The notes under the pieces are model-generated. The model was not told the origin of the DNA, made no database searches, and saw nothing but the letters and a program-made list of their open reading frames with translations. This document shows positions 1 through 7,988 of a stretch of DNA of 29,297 nucleotides, one piece after another. Source of the stretch: JAHDNZ01 sp036721855 (lineage in GTDB: Bacteria; Bacillota; DTU065); assembly GCA_036721855.1 (NCBI GenBank), contig DAIMKF010000023.1, positions 1-29,297 of the forward strand, in the 5' to 3' direction. Position 1 is the stretch's first letter. Each line of letters opens with the position of its first letter. The translations under genes and the position numbers were made by a program.

Positions 1-148
1 CGTACGGACTTTCTTCCAACGCTTCCAGGTTACCATTCTAATGCGACTTCTCAGCTACTCATCTAAGCTTGCCTTGAGCTAATGGTTGATTGCTACATAC
101 CCCCATAACGGACTTTCACCGTCTAGTTAATCGCCATGCGTGGCGCAC
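1..148 (-). mobile_element. Group II intron, 5' end only (continues beyond the left edge)
   Basis: Read on the minus strand, this stretch begins with GTGCGCC at position 148. It carries GGTGAAAGTCC about 30 bases in, which is the usual start of domain I in bacterial group II introns, and later CCTGGAAGCGTTGG. The intron start lies 3-4 bases after the T-run of the superoxide reductase terminator. That is the insertion site preferred by class C (IIC) introns. The reverse transcriptase ORF and domain V, if present, lie outside the window. The class assignment rests on the insertion site and is inference. A related degraded copy lies at about 7044-7320. Confidence 0.65.
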
Positions 149-151
149 GAT

Positions 152-186
152 AAAAAACCGGGCCTTTTTCTAAAGAGGGCCCGGTT
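152..186 (-). terminator. Terminator of the superoxide reductase gene
   Basis: A 9-bp perfect stem, AACCGGGCC with GGCCCGGTT, is followed on the minus strand by six T residues. It lies 10 bases past the stop codon of the superoxide reductase gene. The group II intron begins just after the T-run. Confidence 0.85.
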
Positions 187-195
187 GGTTTTTTG

Positions 196-555
196 TTATT
201 CGACTTTAACACTGACACTGTTTTCCCAAACACCGTGAATATTGCAGTATTCCAAAGCGTAAATAACAACAGATTCATGTAGTTTAATATTAAAGGTTAC
301 CTTTGGTTGAGCGTAAGTCGGAGCAAAATCAAAAGTACCTAAATGAATAACCATACCTTTTTCTAGTTTGGCATAAACTTGAATCCATTTAATATGGTGT
401 TCTAAAATGTTTGGATGTGGTATTGACTCGCCAACAACAACAGTTACCGGAAAAGCCTCTCCGGCTTTTACCTTATTGGGAACTTTAATAACAGGCACAT
501 GTTTTTCGCGTCCTTCTGCTTCAGGTGCCTTTAAAACAGAACCAAAATACTCCAT
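196..555 (-). CDS. Superoxide reductase (neelaredoxin / desulfoferrodoxin Fe-binding domain)
   Basis: This 119-residue cytoplasmic enzyme reduces superoxide to hydrogen peroxide without making oxygen, a defence typical of anaerobes. It is the single-domain (1Fe, neelaredoxin) form, with no N-terminal desulforedoxin domain. All ligands expected for the Fe(His)4Cys site are visible: Glu17 and His19 (EKHVP), His47 and His53 (HPNILEHHIKW), and Cys104 and His107 (CNIHGVWE). The ATG at 555 is preceded by AAAGGAG. A PerR-like 7-1-7 inverted repeat lies 28-42 bases upstream of the start, so peroxide-responsive or Fur-type control is plausible. The gene is monocistronic, with its own terminator. Confidence 0.95.
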   Translation of the reverse strand: MEYFGSVLKAPEAEGREKHVPVIKVPNKVKAGEAFPVTVVVGESIPHPNILEHHIKWIQVYAKLEKGMVIHLGTFDFAPTYAQPKVTFNIKLHESVVIYALEYCNIHGVWENSVSVKVE

Positions 556-582
556 TTCGTGATATTCTCCTTTCGGTTAGAG

Positions 583-597
583 TCATAAAACTTATAA
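583..597 (-). promoter_or_regulatory. Candidate PerR/Fur-type box upstream of superoxide reductase
   Basis: On the plus strand this reads TCATAAA-A-CTTATAA. It matches 12 of the 14 arm positions of the B. subtilis PerR box (TTATAAT-N-ATTATAA). It lies just upstream of an oxidative-stress gene. A Fur-family regulator is encoded at 7454-7945. Binding is inferred only. Confidence 0.4.
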
Positions 598-703
598 CCT
601 AATTCCAAGTTTTCAAAACATTTTTAAACTTTACCCTGGAGAAAAATGGAGCACACCATCTTTTTCGAATATGAACAATGACTTAGGAAGGATACGTTAA
701 GAG

Positions 704-1648
704 CTATCTTTTACTTCCTTCTAAGGCTATTAAAGCAGCTTTTAAATCCTCCGGTAGTTCACTTTGAAAATGTTTCTCGCCTAAGTAAAAAAGCGGAGTA
801 TCCTTGGCATCAATAACAAGCTTATAGGCATGCAGGAATTGTCTTTTTAAACCATAATTTTTATAAAATCTCTGGTTATCTATCTTCTTGCCATATTTTA
901 GATCACCAACCAAAGGATGACCTATCGAAGCCATATGCACCCTGATCTGGTGAGTTCTACCGGTGATAATTTCAACTTCTAAAAGTGTGTAGCCATTAAC
1001 AACTTCAATAGGGAGGTACTTTGTTACTGCTGTAAGACCCTCTTTAGCGACTCTAACTTGGTTTTTTTTATCATCTTTTTGAAGTCTTAATTCAATGACC
1101 CCGGGTTTTGTTAATTTCCCTTCTACCAGGCAAAGATAGAACTTGCGTACCCTTTTTTGACGTATTAGACTGGTCATAGTCTGTAAGGCTAGGTAGGTTT
1201 TGGCTATTATAATCAAACCACTGGTGTTGCGGTCTAGGCGATGACAAAGTGCCGGTGTAAAAGTAGATAGGGATTTAGGATCATATTCACCCTTTCGATA
1301 TAGATACGCCAGAATATGATTTATCAAAGTATGTTTTTTTTCACTTTTAGCCGGATGAACCAGTATACCTGCAGGTTTTTCAACAATTATAATATTTTCG
1401 TCTTCATAAACAACACTGATATTATACGGAACACCCAAAAATGTTTCCTTCTCTTCTTGTTCTATGTCGGGAAGTTCAACAATATCTTCTGCGATTAACC
1501 TATAATCTTCTTTGCTTTTTTTCCCATTTACCTTTACTATCCCTTTTCGAATAAGTTTATAAATTTCTCCTAAGGAAAGTCCCGTAAATCTTTTCCTTAA
1601 ATATCTGTCTAGTCTTTGACCTGCTTCATTGTCAGTTATAACTATCAC
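704..1648 (-). CDS. RluD-family 23S rRNA pseudouridine synthase
   Basis: The 314-residue protein fits the RluA/RluD family, which converts uridine to pseudouridine in large-subunit rRNA. An N-terminal S4 RNA-binding domain spans about residues 10-60 (GQRLDRYLRKRF, IRKGIVKVNGK). The catalytic domain follows, with the signature HRLDRNTSGL and catalytic Asp139. GRTHQIRVH lies further on. The start is the GTG at 1648, preceded by AAGGAGG at good spacing. The exact target position in rRNA cannot be assigned from sequence. The gene runs in the same direction as superoxide reductase, 148 bases upstream of it, and is probably a separate unit. Confidence 0.93.
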   Translation of the reverse strand: MIVITDNEAGQRLDRYLRKRFTGLSLGEIYKLIRKGIVKVNGKKSKEDYRLIAEDIVELPDIEQEEKETFLGVPYNISVVYEDENIIIVEKPAGILVHPAKSEKKHTLINHILAYLYRKGEYDPKSLSTFTPALCHRLDRNTSGLIIIAKTYLALQTMTSLIRQKRVRKFYLCLVEGKLTKPGVIELRLQKDDKKNQVRVAKEGLTAVTKYLPIEVVNGYTLLEVEIITGRTHQIRVHMASIGHPLVGDLKYGKKIDNQRFYKNYGLKRQFLHAYKLVIDAKDTPLFYLGEKHFQSELPEDLKAALIALEGSKR

Positions 1649-1809
1649 TTTTTAGCCTCCTTGTAAAACCATCAGGATGATGCTAAAACTAAATCCAATT
1701 GTTGTTATTATTTGTTTAAAATGTTGCAGAAAACCTTTTTTACCTTTTTGTCCCGCAGTTTTATAGAAAATATCTAGCTACTATCAACTTTGACTAATCA
1801 AAATTAACG

Positions 1810-1838
1810 TTGAAAATATTTTTAACTCCATGTATATA
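1810..1838 (+). promoter_or_regulatory. Promoter for the candidate small RNA
   Basis: A -35 box TTGAAA (1810-1815), a 17-bp spacer and a -10 box TATATA (1833-1838) point to a start near 1844. An overlapping TATAAA at 1835 is an alternative -10. No ORF follows within 600 bases. Confidence 0.5.
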
Positions 1839-1842
1839 AACC

Positions 1843-1947
1843 ATAACTATTGGTTATAATTCTAGTGAGGCAATGATGAGGTTTTATTAATCTCAAAGGA
1901 TATTGCCTCATTAGCCCACAGGTATTAGTTTGCCTGTGGGTTTTTTT
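1843..1947 (+). ncRNA. Candidate structured small RNA with its own terminator
   Basis: The roughly 105-base segment folds almost entirely into three successive hairpins. They are ATAAC/GTTAT (1843-1857), a 9-bp stem TGAGGCAAT/ATTGCCTCA (1866-1910) enclosing an inner TGAG/CTCA, and a strong intrinsic terminator (1915-1947). A sigma-A-like promoter lies directly upstream. It does not match any riboswitch or RNA family I can recognise. It could be a free-standing small RNA. It could also be an attenuated leader of the kinase gene at 2499, although that lies 550 bases further on. No expression evidence is available. Confidence 0.45.
1915..1947 (+). terminator. Intrinsic terminator of the candidate small RNA
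   Basis: A perfect 8-bp stem, CCCACAGG (1915-1922) with CCTGTGGG (1933-1940), is followed by seven T residues. Confidence 0.85.
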
Positions 1948-2498
1948 ATCCGCTTCTTCTTTAGACGCTAACTTAATTTGGTAAGAGAAAAATGATAGTT
2001 TTCTCACTCACTACTTTCATTGGATGGCTAACTTATACATGAAATTTACGTTTAAATCTTCTTCCTTAATAATTTTGTCAGTAAGTATCCCTCAAACGAT
2101 GCTCTTCACACTCCCCAAAATTTGCAGGACTTTAAAGGATCCTGCTAGAAATATTATAAGCAAGGGGAAAAATGATTATCTTATATTTTTGTCGTAGATC
2201 TGTTTTCACAATGTAAGAAGTACCCTTTTTTATCCCAGACAGCAGTTAGGTATTGAATATTAGTATACCTTTATTATGGTACACAAAAGCTGGCATTTTT
2301 ACTTTTACTCAAAAAGATTCCTAACTGCCACTAATAGATCGAAAAAATATGAGCTTATTTGATTTCTTTTTTATACTTCCTTTGTAAGTGGTACCAATGG
2401 TTATCTCCAATCGTTCCTGCATTACATGTGCCACTTATATTAGCTGTTTAGGACAGTTACATAGTCTTACTAAATAAGATACATAGGAGGGCAATATT
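1948..2498. other. Long intergenic region upstream of the kinase gene
   Basis: I find no convincing ORF here. A small hairpin GCAGGA/TCCTGC spans 2124-2145. A 9-bp stem AAGTGGTAC/GTGCCACTT (one G-T pair) spans 2386-2436 and lies about 60 bases before the GTG start of the kinase gene, within its likely leader. No known riboswitch was recognised. Confidence 0.4.
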
Positions 2499-3629
2499 GT
2501 GAACCAAGAATCCACAGACTTTTTGAAAAAAGTTATAGAATGTTATTACTTAACCGGAGATATTATATCTGCTACTCAATGTTTAAACGGCCATATTAAT
2601 GGAACATATCATGTGAGACTGTTAAAAACAGATGGTGAAAAAGATGAGCTTATTGTTCAGAAAATAAATCACTATGTTTTTAAGGACCCCAAAAAAGTTA
2701 TGCATAACATAAAGGAAGTAGGCAACCATGTCAGAGGACGTAAAAGCGACACCGATTGCGATATAATTTCTTTCTTAGATAACAAAGAAGGAAAAAATTA
2801 TACCTTGATCGATGGAGATTATTGGCGTATTTGTCGCTTTGTAAAAGACTCCGTTACTTATAATTTTGTCGAAAACAGCAAAGTTTTGTACAGTGCCGGA
2901 TACGCATTTGGTAGATTTCAATCCTTACTTTCAGATCTACCTATGGAAAAGCTTTACGAGACAATCCCAGATTTTCATAATACCAGAAAACGTTTAAATG
3001 CCTTTTTCGAAATGGTGGAATTAGACCCACTAGGTAGAGCAAAAGAATTAAAAAATGAAATTGCGTTTTTTGAAAAACATACCTCTCTTGCCACTAAGCT
3101 TTGTGGTCTGCTTGATGCCGGTGAGATTCCTCTTAGGGTAACCCATAACGATACTAAGTATAATAATATTTTAATGCATAAAGATACCTGCGAACCTTTG
3201 TGTGTTATTGATTTGGATACGGTTATGCCAGGACTGGCCATGCATGATTTTGGCGATGCCATAAGATTTGCGGCCAATACAGCTGTTGAAGATGAGACTG
3301 ATCTGGGTAAAGTAGGATTGAATTTAGAAAATTACAGAGAGTTTACCAAAGGCTTTATGAGTGCCTGTCACGGTTTGACTAACAAGGAAATCGACGCTAT
3401 GGCTTTAGGAGCCATAACGATCACTATAGAACTAGCTTCGAGATTTTTAGCAGATCACATTAATGGAGATAAGTATTTTAGAATACATCGTAAAAACCAT
3501 AACTTAGAAAGAGCTCGGTGCCAAATTAAACTAGCTCAAGACATGATCGAAAAATATGATGTGATGTGTCAAATCGTAAATGAAAGCATTGCCGAAAAAG
3601 AAGCAGCTCCTGCTTTAGCTAAACAATAA
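2499..3629 (+). CDS. Phosphotransferase-family kinase, N-acetylhexosamine 1-kinase-like
   Basis: This 376-residue protein belongs to the aminoglycoside-phosphotransferase / choline-kinase fold. It has the catalytic motif HNDTKYNN (Asp218, Asn223) and the metal-binding IDLDT (Asp238, Asp240). Its length and layout resemble NahK-type N-acetylhexosamine 1-kinases, which phosphorylate GlcNAc or GalNAc at C1 in mucin-sugar salvage. The substrate is inferred from this resemblance and could be another sugar. No antibiotic-resistance role is implied. The GTG start is preceded by AGGAGG at 2485-2490. It is a single gene closed by a terminator. Its neighbours include a ROK sugar kinase and carbohydrate-binding proteins. 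Confidence 0.8.
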   Translation: MNQESTDFLKKVIECYYLTGDIISATQCLNGHINGTYHVRLLKTDGEKDELIVQKINHYVFKDPKKVMHNIKEVGNHVRGRKSDTDCDIISFLDNKEGKNYTLIDGDYWRICRFVKDSVTYNFVENSKVLYSAGYAFGRFQSLLSDLPMEKLYETIPDFHNTRKRLNAFFEMVELDPLGRAKELKNEIAFFEKHTSLATKLCGLLDAGEIPLRVTHNDTKYNNILMHKDTCEPLCVIDLDTVMPGLAMHDFGDAIRFAANTAVEDETDLGKVGLNLENYREFTKGFMSACHGLTNKEIDAMALGAITITIELASRFLADHINGDKYFRIHRKNHNLERARCQIKLAQDMIEKYDVMCQIVNESIAEKEAAPALAKQ

Positions 3630-3645
3630 TGATTGAAAAACATAA

Positions 3646-3674
3646 CTCCTGTCAAAATGGCAGGAGCTTTTATT
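3646..3674 (+). terminator. Terminator of the kinase gene
   Basis: An 8-bp stem with one G-T pair, CTCCTGTC (3646-3653) with GGCAGGAG (3659-3666), is followed by CTTTTATT. Confidence 0.75.
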
Positions 3675-4124
3675 AACACAGAAAAACCTTAACTAGTAAC
3701 CACATAAAGGCGTAAAAGCAAAAAACTTTTTACAGGTAATTTTAATGTTGGCTTAGTATATAAAATCCATTACAATAAAGAGAAGTAAGATCTACTTCAT
3801 CTTGTCAACCACTTACAACAATTAGAGCCTCTTTTTTATAAATTAAAGATATCTTAAGGATTACTCTGTTTTTTAGGTCTTCAGATCCATAGGAAACGAA
3901 GATGATGTTCGCACGTTCAGATGAGCAAGTGTAGTCTTCTCCTTAAGCAGACTCTATTTTAAAAGACAATATTTAGTGTGCAGTAAGATGACCACAAATC
4001 CGTACTAGCAAACCTCTCATGTCGGCTTATTTTTTTAATCTACCTTAAGGTTGTACCACAAAAACTAGAGCAGGTTAGAACTCCAACCGTCACACTAGAT
4101 CTAAAAAGGACAACTTAGATCAAG
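3675..4124. other. Intergenic stretch without recognisable features
   Basis: About 450 bases lie between the converging kinase gene and the binding-module gene. I see no ORF, RNA or repeat that I can support on either strand. Confidence 0.4.
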
Positions 4125-4147
4125 TAGCCTGGTTGTTAGCCAGGCTA
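4125..4147 (-). terminator. Hairpin after the secreted carbohydrate-binding-like gene
   Basis: A perfect 8-bp stem TAGCCTGG/CCAGGCTA with a 7-base loop lies four bases beyond the stop codon. It has no clear T-run on the minus strand, so terminator function is tentative. Confidence 0.45.
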
Positions 4148-4150
4148 TAG

Positions 4151-5743
4151 TTAAATATTTACGCGATAATGCCAGTAGTTTTTTAACTTGCTCCAAAATG
4201 ATTCATTGCGATAGTTAACTTGAATTTTAGTATTGTTTGGAGAGTATAACTCAATAGAGTCGATATTTAAGGGCATAAACTGAGAATAACGAATAACCCA
4301 CTGAAGAGTCTCTCTTATTCTGGTTATCTCAACCATGTGGCCTGTATTGATCTGGTTTAATAAGGCATGATTAGTAAGCCTAGTTAACAGATCATTTAAA
4401 GCTGCTTCAACTTGTGAACCTCTCGAAAACATAGCTACTTTTTTCTTTGCTAAAAGAACTTCCGCTAAAAGATTCTTGGTTTTTTCCGAGGTATTGTTAT
4501 TTAACTGATACCAAAGATTGGGATTGGGATCAATTCCTAAAGCCTGGCGATAATCTTCTTCAATCGGAATAATATCGGTTAGAATTTTCTCAAGAGAATC
4601 AATAATGGGTAAACGTTTTTTTATCGAAGGAACTAGTTCCAAGGTGTGTTTACCCTTGGTAAGAAAAATATCAAGATATAAAACCTCATCATTTTTTTTA
4701 CCCAATTGCGGTGAGTAAAGATACCAGTAATTGGTATTTGTTCTTTTCCCATTATCAGTCGGTTGAAAAACAATGATCTCTGCCTCTTGATAGGGAATTT
4801 CTCCATCTATTAGCAATAGTCTTTCTGAATGAAGAAACCCTTTTGCAGATAAACGCCCTAAAGGTGTCTCTAAAAGTGGAATGTTCCCTAACGTGTAACG
4901 AAAAGCCACACGATATAAACCTTCTTCTAAAACTTCAAACTCCCAGATAACACCATTGCCGGGATAGCGCCAGCGACCAAGGGCGTTGTAATCACGAATG
5001 GGATCTGCTTCTATGTCCATATAGATCATGGCATCAGCTTCACCATATTGGTATTTATAAGCAGCTCCATCTAAGGTAATACGAGTATCAATATTGGCTT
5101 TAAGCTCAACTGGATTGATTTTTCTATATTCGGTAAGTTTCAGTGGGCTTTGATAAGTAGCTATTTTTAACTGATTAATAAACCATTTGCCACCTACAGG
5201 CTTAAGGGTAATCTGATGTTCACCCTTGGTAAAATAAAATTTAAACGGATAGTCTGACTTACCACTGGCATCTCCTGCATAACGGCTTTGCCATACAATA
5301 GCAGGTAAAGGTGCTAAAGTTGAACTCCGAACTGGCTTTTTTCTATCATCAAGATTGTTACGGTAATAACGTGCCGGCAAAACTGAATTTGCTTCATCAA
5401 AGGGGACTAAACCGTCTATTAATATTGATAAGCCCTCATCACCAGCTTCGGTATAAAAAAGATATTCTAAAAAAATGGTATACAATCCCGATTGGGGGAT
5501 ATTGACTTTCCAGGTTGCACCACTTGCTGGTAGCAAAATGGGTGCTTTGTCCAATAGAAAGTGTTCGTCAGGAAGCAGAGGATATTCTGTAGCTTCAAAA
5601 GAATGTATGTTCAAGCTTTGCTCATAAAAAGATAAAAGAGGTGTATTTTTAAATTTGTCAAAATAAGTCCAATAGGAGTCAGCCGAAGAAAAAACTGATA
5701 TAATAAATAAAAGAAGGACCCATAAAGCTAACGACTTTTTCAT
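4151..5743 (-). CDS. Secreted protein matching the N-terminal module of YtcQ-type ABC binding proteins
   Basis: The 530-residue protein starts with a signal peptide (about residues 1-22, no lipobox Cys). Two beta-rich segments follow, at about 65-195 and 235-370. Each has the pattern of a beta-sandwich domain with GLY near a strand start (SGLYTIFLEY, EGLYRVAFRY) and repeats of FxKGxHxxxL. A helical region covers about 400-500. This matches, by memory, the N-terminal half of the roughly 950-residue extracellular solute-binding proteins of Paenibacillus-type bacteria. The C-terminal sugar-binding domain that completes those proteins is absent. No such ORF follows. It is probably a carbohydrate-binding accessory protein at the cell surface or in the periplasm. 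The ATG at 5743 is the only sensible start. Divergent from the ROK kinase gene. Confidence 0.65.
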   Translation of the reverse strand: MKKSLALWVLLLFIISVFSSADSYWTYFDKFKNTPLLSFYEQSLNIHSFEATEYPLLPDEHFLLDKAPILLPASGATWKVNIPQSGLYTIFLEYLFYTEAGDEGLSILIDGLVPFDEANSVLPARYYRNNLDDRKKPVRSSTLAPLPAIVWQSRYAGDASGKSDYPFKFYFTKGEHQITLKPVGGKWFINQLKIATYQSPLKLTEYRKINPVELKANIDTRITLDGAAYKYQYGEADAMIYMDIEADPIRDYNALGRWRYPGNGVIWEFEVLEEGLYRVAFRYTLGNIPLLETPLGRLSAKGFLHSERLLLIDGEIPYQEAEIIVFQPTDNGKRTNTNYWYLYSPQLGKKNDEVLYLDIFLTKGKHTLELVPSIKKRLPIIDSLEKILTDIIPIEEDYRQALGIDPNPNLWYQLNNNTSEKTKNLLAEVLLAKKKVAMFSRGSQVEAALNDLLTRLTNHALLNQINTGHMVEITRIRETLQWVIRYSQFMPLNIDSIELYSPNNTKIQVNYRNESFWSKLKNYWHYRVNI

Positions 5744-6089
5744 TAATCAATAATCGCTCTATTTTTAAAAACATTTTTTAAGCGATTACCTTCACCCCCT
5801 TTTTATTGTCTATATCGTTAATTTCAGTTTAGTTGACTTGATTCCTCCTTCGAATGAAAAATCTTAAACACATGATTACTTGAAATAATTTTTCTGCTGG
5901 TACTTGAACCCAATATCTGTTCTATGAATTTTGTTTTTGCTTAATAAGAATTGGCGAGTTAAACAAAATAATTGTTAATTAATTTGAAGAAAGGTGGTGC
6001 AACCCGTTGAAGAATATTGACTTATAAAACCAATTTTTTTCAAACCTTTACACCAACGAGTTTTATAAGTTTCTTGCGACGGTAAAATA
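5744..6089. other. Divergent intergenic region with a hairpin and a possible minicistron before the ROK gene
   Basis: Perfect 11-bp arms ACTTATAAAAC (6020-6030) and GTTTTATAAGT (6060-6070) lie just before the ROK start. A strong ribosome site AAAGGTGGTG (5990-5999) does not serve the ROK gene. It precedes instead a six-codon frame opening with TTG at 6007, whose stop codon falls inside the first hairpin arm. The ROK gene itself has a weak ribosome site (CGACGG). The inverted repeat could be an operator or an RNA attenuator. Confidence 0.4.
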
Positions 6090-7043
6090 ATGACTAACAA
6101 ATACTATATTGGTCTTGATCTAGGTGGTACAAAAATTGCCACAGGTATTACAGACACCAATGGAAAACTGCTTGCATCTGTTAAGATTCCTACTCAAGCT
6201 GAAGATGGCTTTGAAGTAGTCACTCGTCGCATGGGTGATACTATCGAAGAAGTTATGCAAAAAATTGGGGTTAGTGCCAGCGATATAATTGCAATTGGTG
6301 TTTGTTCACCAGGAGCTATAGATATTGCTAATGGTATAGTGCTTGGTTCACCAAACTTAAAATGGCATAATGTTCCCTTGAAAAAAATAATTGAAGGACG
6401 TTTTCATGTCCCCACTTATTTTGATAACGATGCAAATATTGCTGGTCTTGGTGAAAATCGTTTCGGTGCAGGTAAAGGTTCTAAACACATGCTTTATATG
6501 ACAGTTTCTACGGGTATAGGTGGTGGTATTATATTAGATGGTAAAATCTACCGTGGTGCCACCTTTGGAGCAGGGGAAATTGGTCATATGACAATTGATA
6601 TAAATGGCCCTCGTTGTGGCTGTGGTAACTATGGTTGTGTTGAAGCACTAGCTTCCGGACCAGCCATAGCTAGGACTGCTAAAAAAGCTTTGATTAATTA
6701 TCCAAATAGTCTACTTAACACATACCCAGAAATAACTGCCAAAGAAGTAGCTGAAGCTGCTAGGAAAGGTGACCAACTATCCATTGAGGTAATAAATAAC
6801 GCTGCTAGATATATTGGAGTTACCCTTGCTAACTTAATTAATACCTTAAACCCAGATTTGATCGTTATTGGTGGCGGAGTTTCGCAAATGGGTGATCTTC
6901 TTTTAAATCCCATCAAAGAAGAGGTAAGAAAAAGAGCCATTAAACGCTTTTTAGATAATCTTAGAATCGTCCAAGCTGAGCTGGGTGGAGATGTAGGAGT
7001 TATGGGTGCCATCGCACTTGCGCAATGCTCTGGAAAGGTCTAA
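6090..7043 (+). CDS. ROK-family sugar kinase, probably glucokinase
   Basis: The 317-residue cytoplasmic kinase has the N-terminal ATP-binding motif GLDLGGTKIATGI. It also has the ROK zinc motif CGCGNYGC following GH (GHMTIDINGPRCGC). The GVCSPGAID and FDNDAN motifs are present, with the catalytic Asp in NDAN. It lacks an N-terminal helix-turn-helix, so it is an enzyme and not a NagC/XylR-type repressor. Glucose is the most likely substrate by family, but other hexoses are possible. The start ATG has only a weak Shine-Dalgarno site. The stop codon abuts the 3' end of a degraded group II intron lying on the opposite strand. Confidence 0.9.
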   Translation: MTNKYYIGLDLGGTKIATGITDTNGKLLASVKIPTQAEDGFEVVTRRMGDTIEEVMQKIGVSASDIIAIGVCSPGAIDIANGIVLGSPNLKWHNVPLKKIIEGRFHVPTYFDNDANIAGLGENRFGAGKGSKHMLYMTVSTGIGGGIILDGKIYRGATFGAGEIGHMTIDINGPRCGCGNYGCVEALASGPAIARTAKKALINYPNSLLNTYPEITAKEVAEAARKGDQLSIEVINNAARYIGVTLANLINTLNPDLIVIGGGVSQMGDLLLNPIKEEVRKRAIKRFLDNLRIVQAELGGDVGVMGAIALAQCSGKV

Positions 7044-7320
7044 TTAGGTTAGAGGCTTCCCACTATTTGAGTAGCCAACCTACTCACCACCATACAAACC
7101 GCTCGGTATATGGCGGTTCCAAGGTTAATACATTAGTGTTCTGCAGGGCTTTTGTATCCAGCACACTTAAAACTTCAATAGTTAAGATCATGGATAGGAA
7201 AGGCTATTGGCTATACGCCATTAACCTTTCCCCTTATTTACCCATATTCATGCCCTTTCTTCGCTTAAGCCTGCTCTTTTCACTTCACTCGCTGCCATCG
7301 TTTCCAGGTACACCTTAATT
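7044..7320 (-). mobile_element. Degraded group II intron remnant (domain V/VI retained, ORF lost)
   Basis: On the minus strand, positions 7116-7083 fold like a group IIC domain V. There is a 9-bp lower stem ACCGCCATA/TATGGTGGT, a two-base bulge (TG where CG is usual) and an upper stem around a GAGC tetraloop with one T-T mismatch. A domain VI-like stem with TAGGTT/AACCTA arms follows and ends at the ROK stop codon. At the other end, CCTGGAAACGATGGCAG resembles the domain I segment of the intron at 1-148. The first roughly 110 bases of domain I and the reverse transcriptase ORF are missing. It lies just downstream of the Fur gene terminator, as expected for a IIC insertion. Confidence 0.55.
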
Positions 7321-7323
7321 ATT

Positions 7324-7352
7324 AAAGCCCTTCCCGATAAAGGATGGGCTTT
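7324..7352 (-). terminator. Terminator of the Fur-family gene
   Basis: The stem AAAGCCC/GGGCTTT is followed on the minus strand by an AT-rich tail (TTTAATAATT). It lies about 100 bases beyond the stop codon. It may also stop transcription from the ROK gene on the other strand. Confidence 0.6.
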
Positions 7353-7453
7353 ATTAAACGTAAATTTTGCAAGGATTGTTTTATTTATCTTTAATTAAGC
7401 TTAGTTTTTAGCTTATTATAATGAATACGTCTTTTTTCAATCCCGGTAGTTTG

Positions 7454-7945
7454 TTATAATAAAAATGGCTTGGATACCTTTTTTACTAGGTTTTCTACGG
7501 CTTGTTCGGAATTTTCCTTTTCTTGACATTCGTTGCAGTAACCAAAAAAACGTAAACAGTGGTCTGCTATCTTAAATCCAGCTTTTTGAGAAATTTTTGT
7601 TTCCAGTTCATCTAAAAGATCATCGTTAAATTCAATTATCGAACCGCAACTTAGACAGATAAGATGGTGGTGATAGTGTTCGGATTTCCGAGAATCTATC
7701 TCATAGCGAGCCACTCCATCACCCGAATCAAATCTACGTAATAAATTCATCTCGACAAAAAGATCCAGTGTCCTGTAGATTGTGGCCAGACTAATATCAT
7801 CAGTTTGAGTCTTTACTAAAGAATAGACTTGGTCAGCTGTAAGATGAGATTCACCTAAATTAAGCATGGCCTCTAAGACTATTTGTCTTTGCGGTGTTAA
7901 ACGCAAACCTTTTTCATGTAGAGCTGTTTTTAGCTTTTCTTCCAT
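7454..7945 (-). CDS. Fur-family metal-dependent transcriptional regulator (Fur or PerR)
   Basis: The 163-residue DNA-binding repressor has a winged helix at about residues 10-80 (LRLTPQRQIVLEAML, SLATIYRTLDLFVEMNLL) and a dimerisation domain behind it. Two CxxC zinc sites are visible: C97/C100 and C137/C140. Regulatory-metal candidates include His34, His92, His94 and Glu105. At the last position B. subtilis PerR has Asp104 while E. coli Fur has Glu, so this protein looks more Fur-like there. The stress or metal it senses is unsettled. The ATG at 7945 has GGGGTGG upstream and is preferred over the GTG at 7954. It lies downstream of rnpB on the same strand. A PerR-like box occurs before superoxide reductase. 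Confidence 0.9.
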   Translation of the reverse strand: MEEKLKTALHEKGLRLTPQRQIVLEAMLNLGESHLTADQVYSLVKTQTDDISLATIYRTLDLFVEMNLLRRFDSGDGVARYEIDSRKSEHYHHHLICLSCGSIIEFNDDLLDELETKISQKAGFKIADHCLRFFGYCNECQEKENSEQAVENLVKKVSKPFLL

Positions 7946-7988
7946 CTTTACCACCCCAAATATTGCCTATTTGAAGCAATAAGCTAAA

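Noticed and set aside
1822..2007. Open frame of 61 codons on the minus strand
   Set aside because: It runs through the hairpins and terminator of the candidate small RNA and has no ribosome site.
2499..3629. Aminoglycoside resistance gene
   Set aside because: The fold is shared with resistance kinases, but length and context fit sugar kinases of the N-acetylhexosamine type.
7025..7318. Open frame of 97 codons on the plus strand
   Set aside because: It lies antisense to the degraded group II intron and has no codon pattern or ribosome site of a gene.
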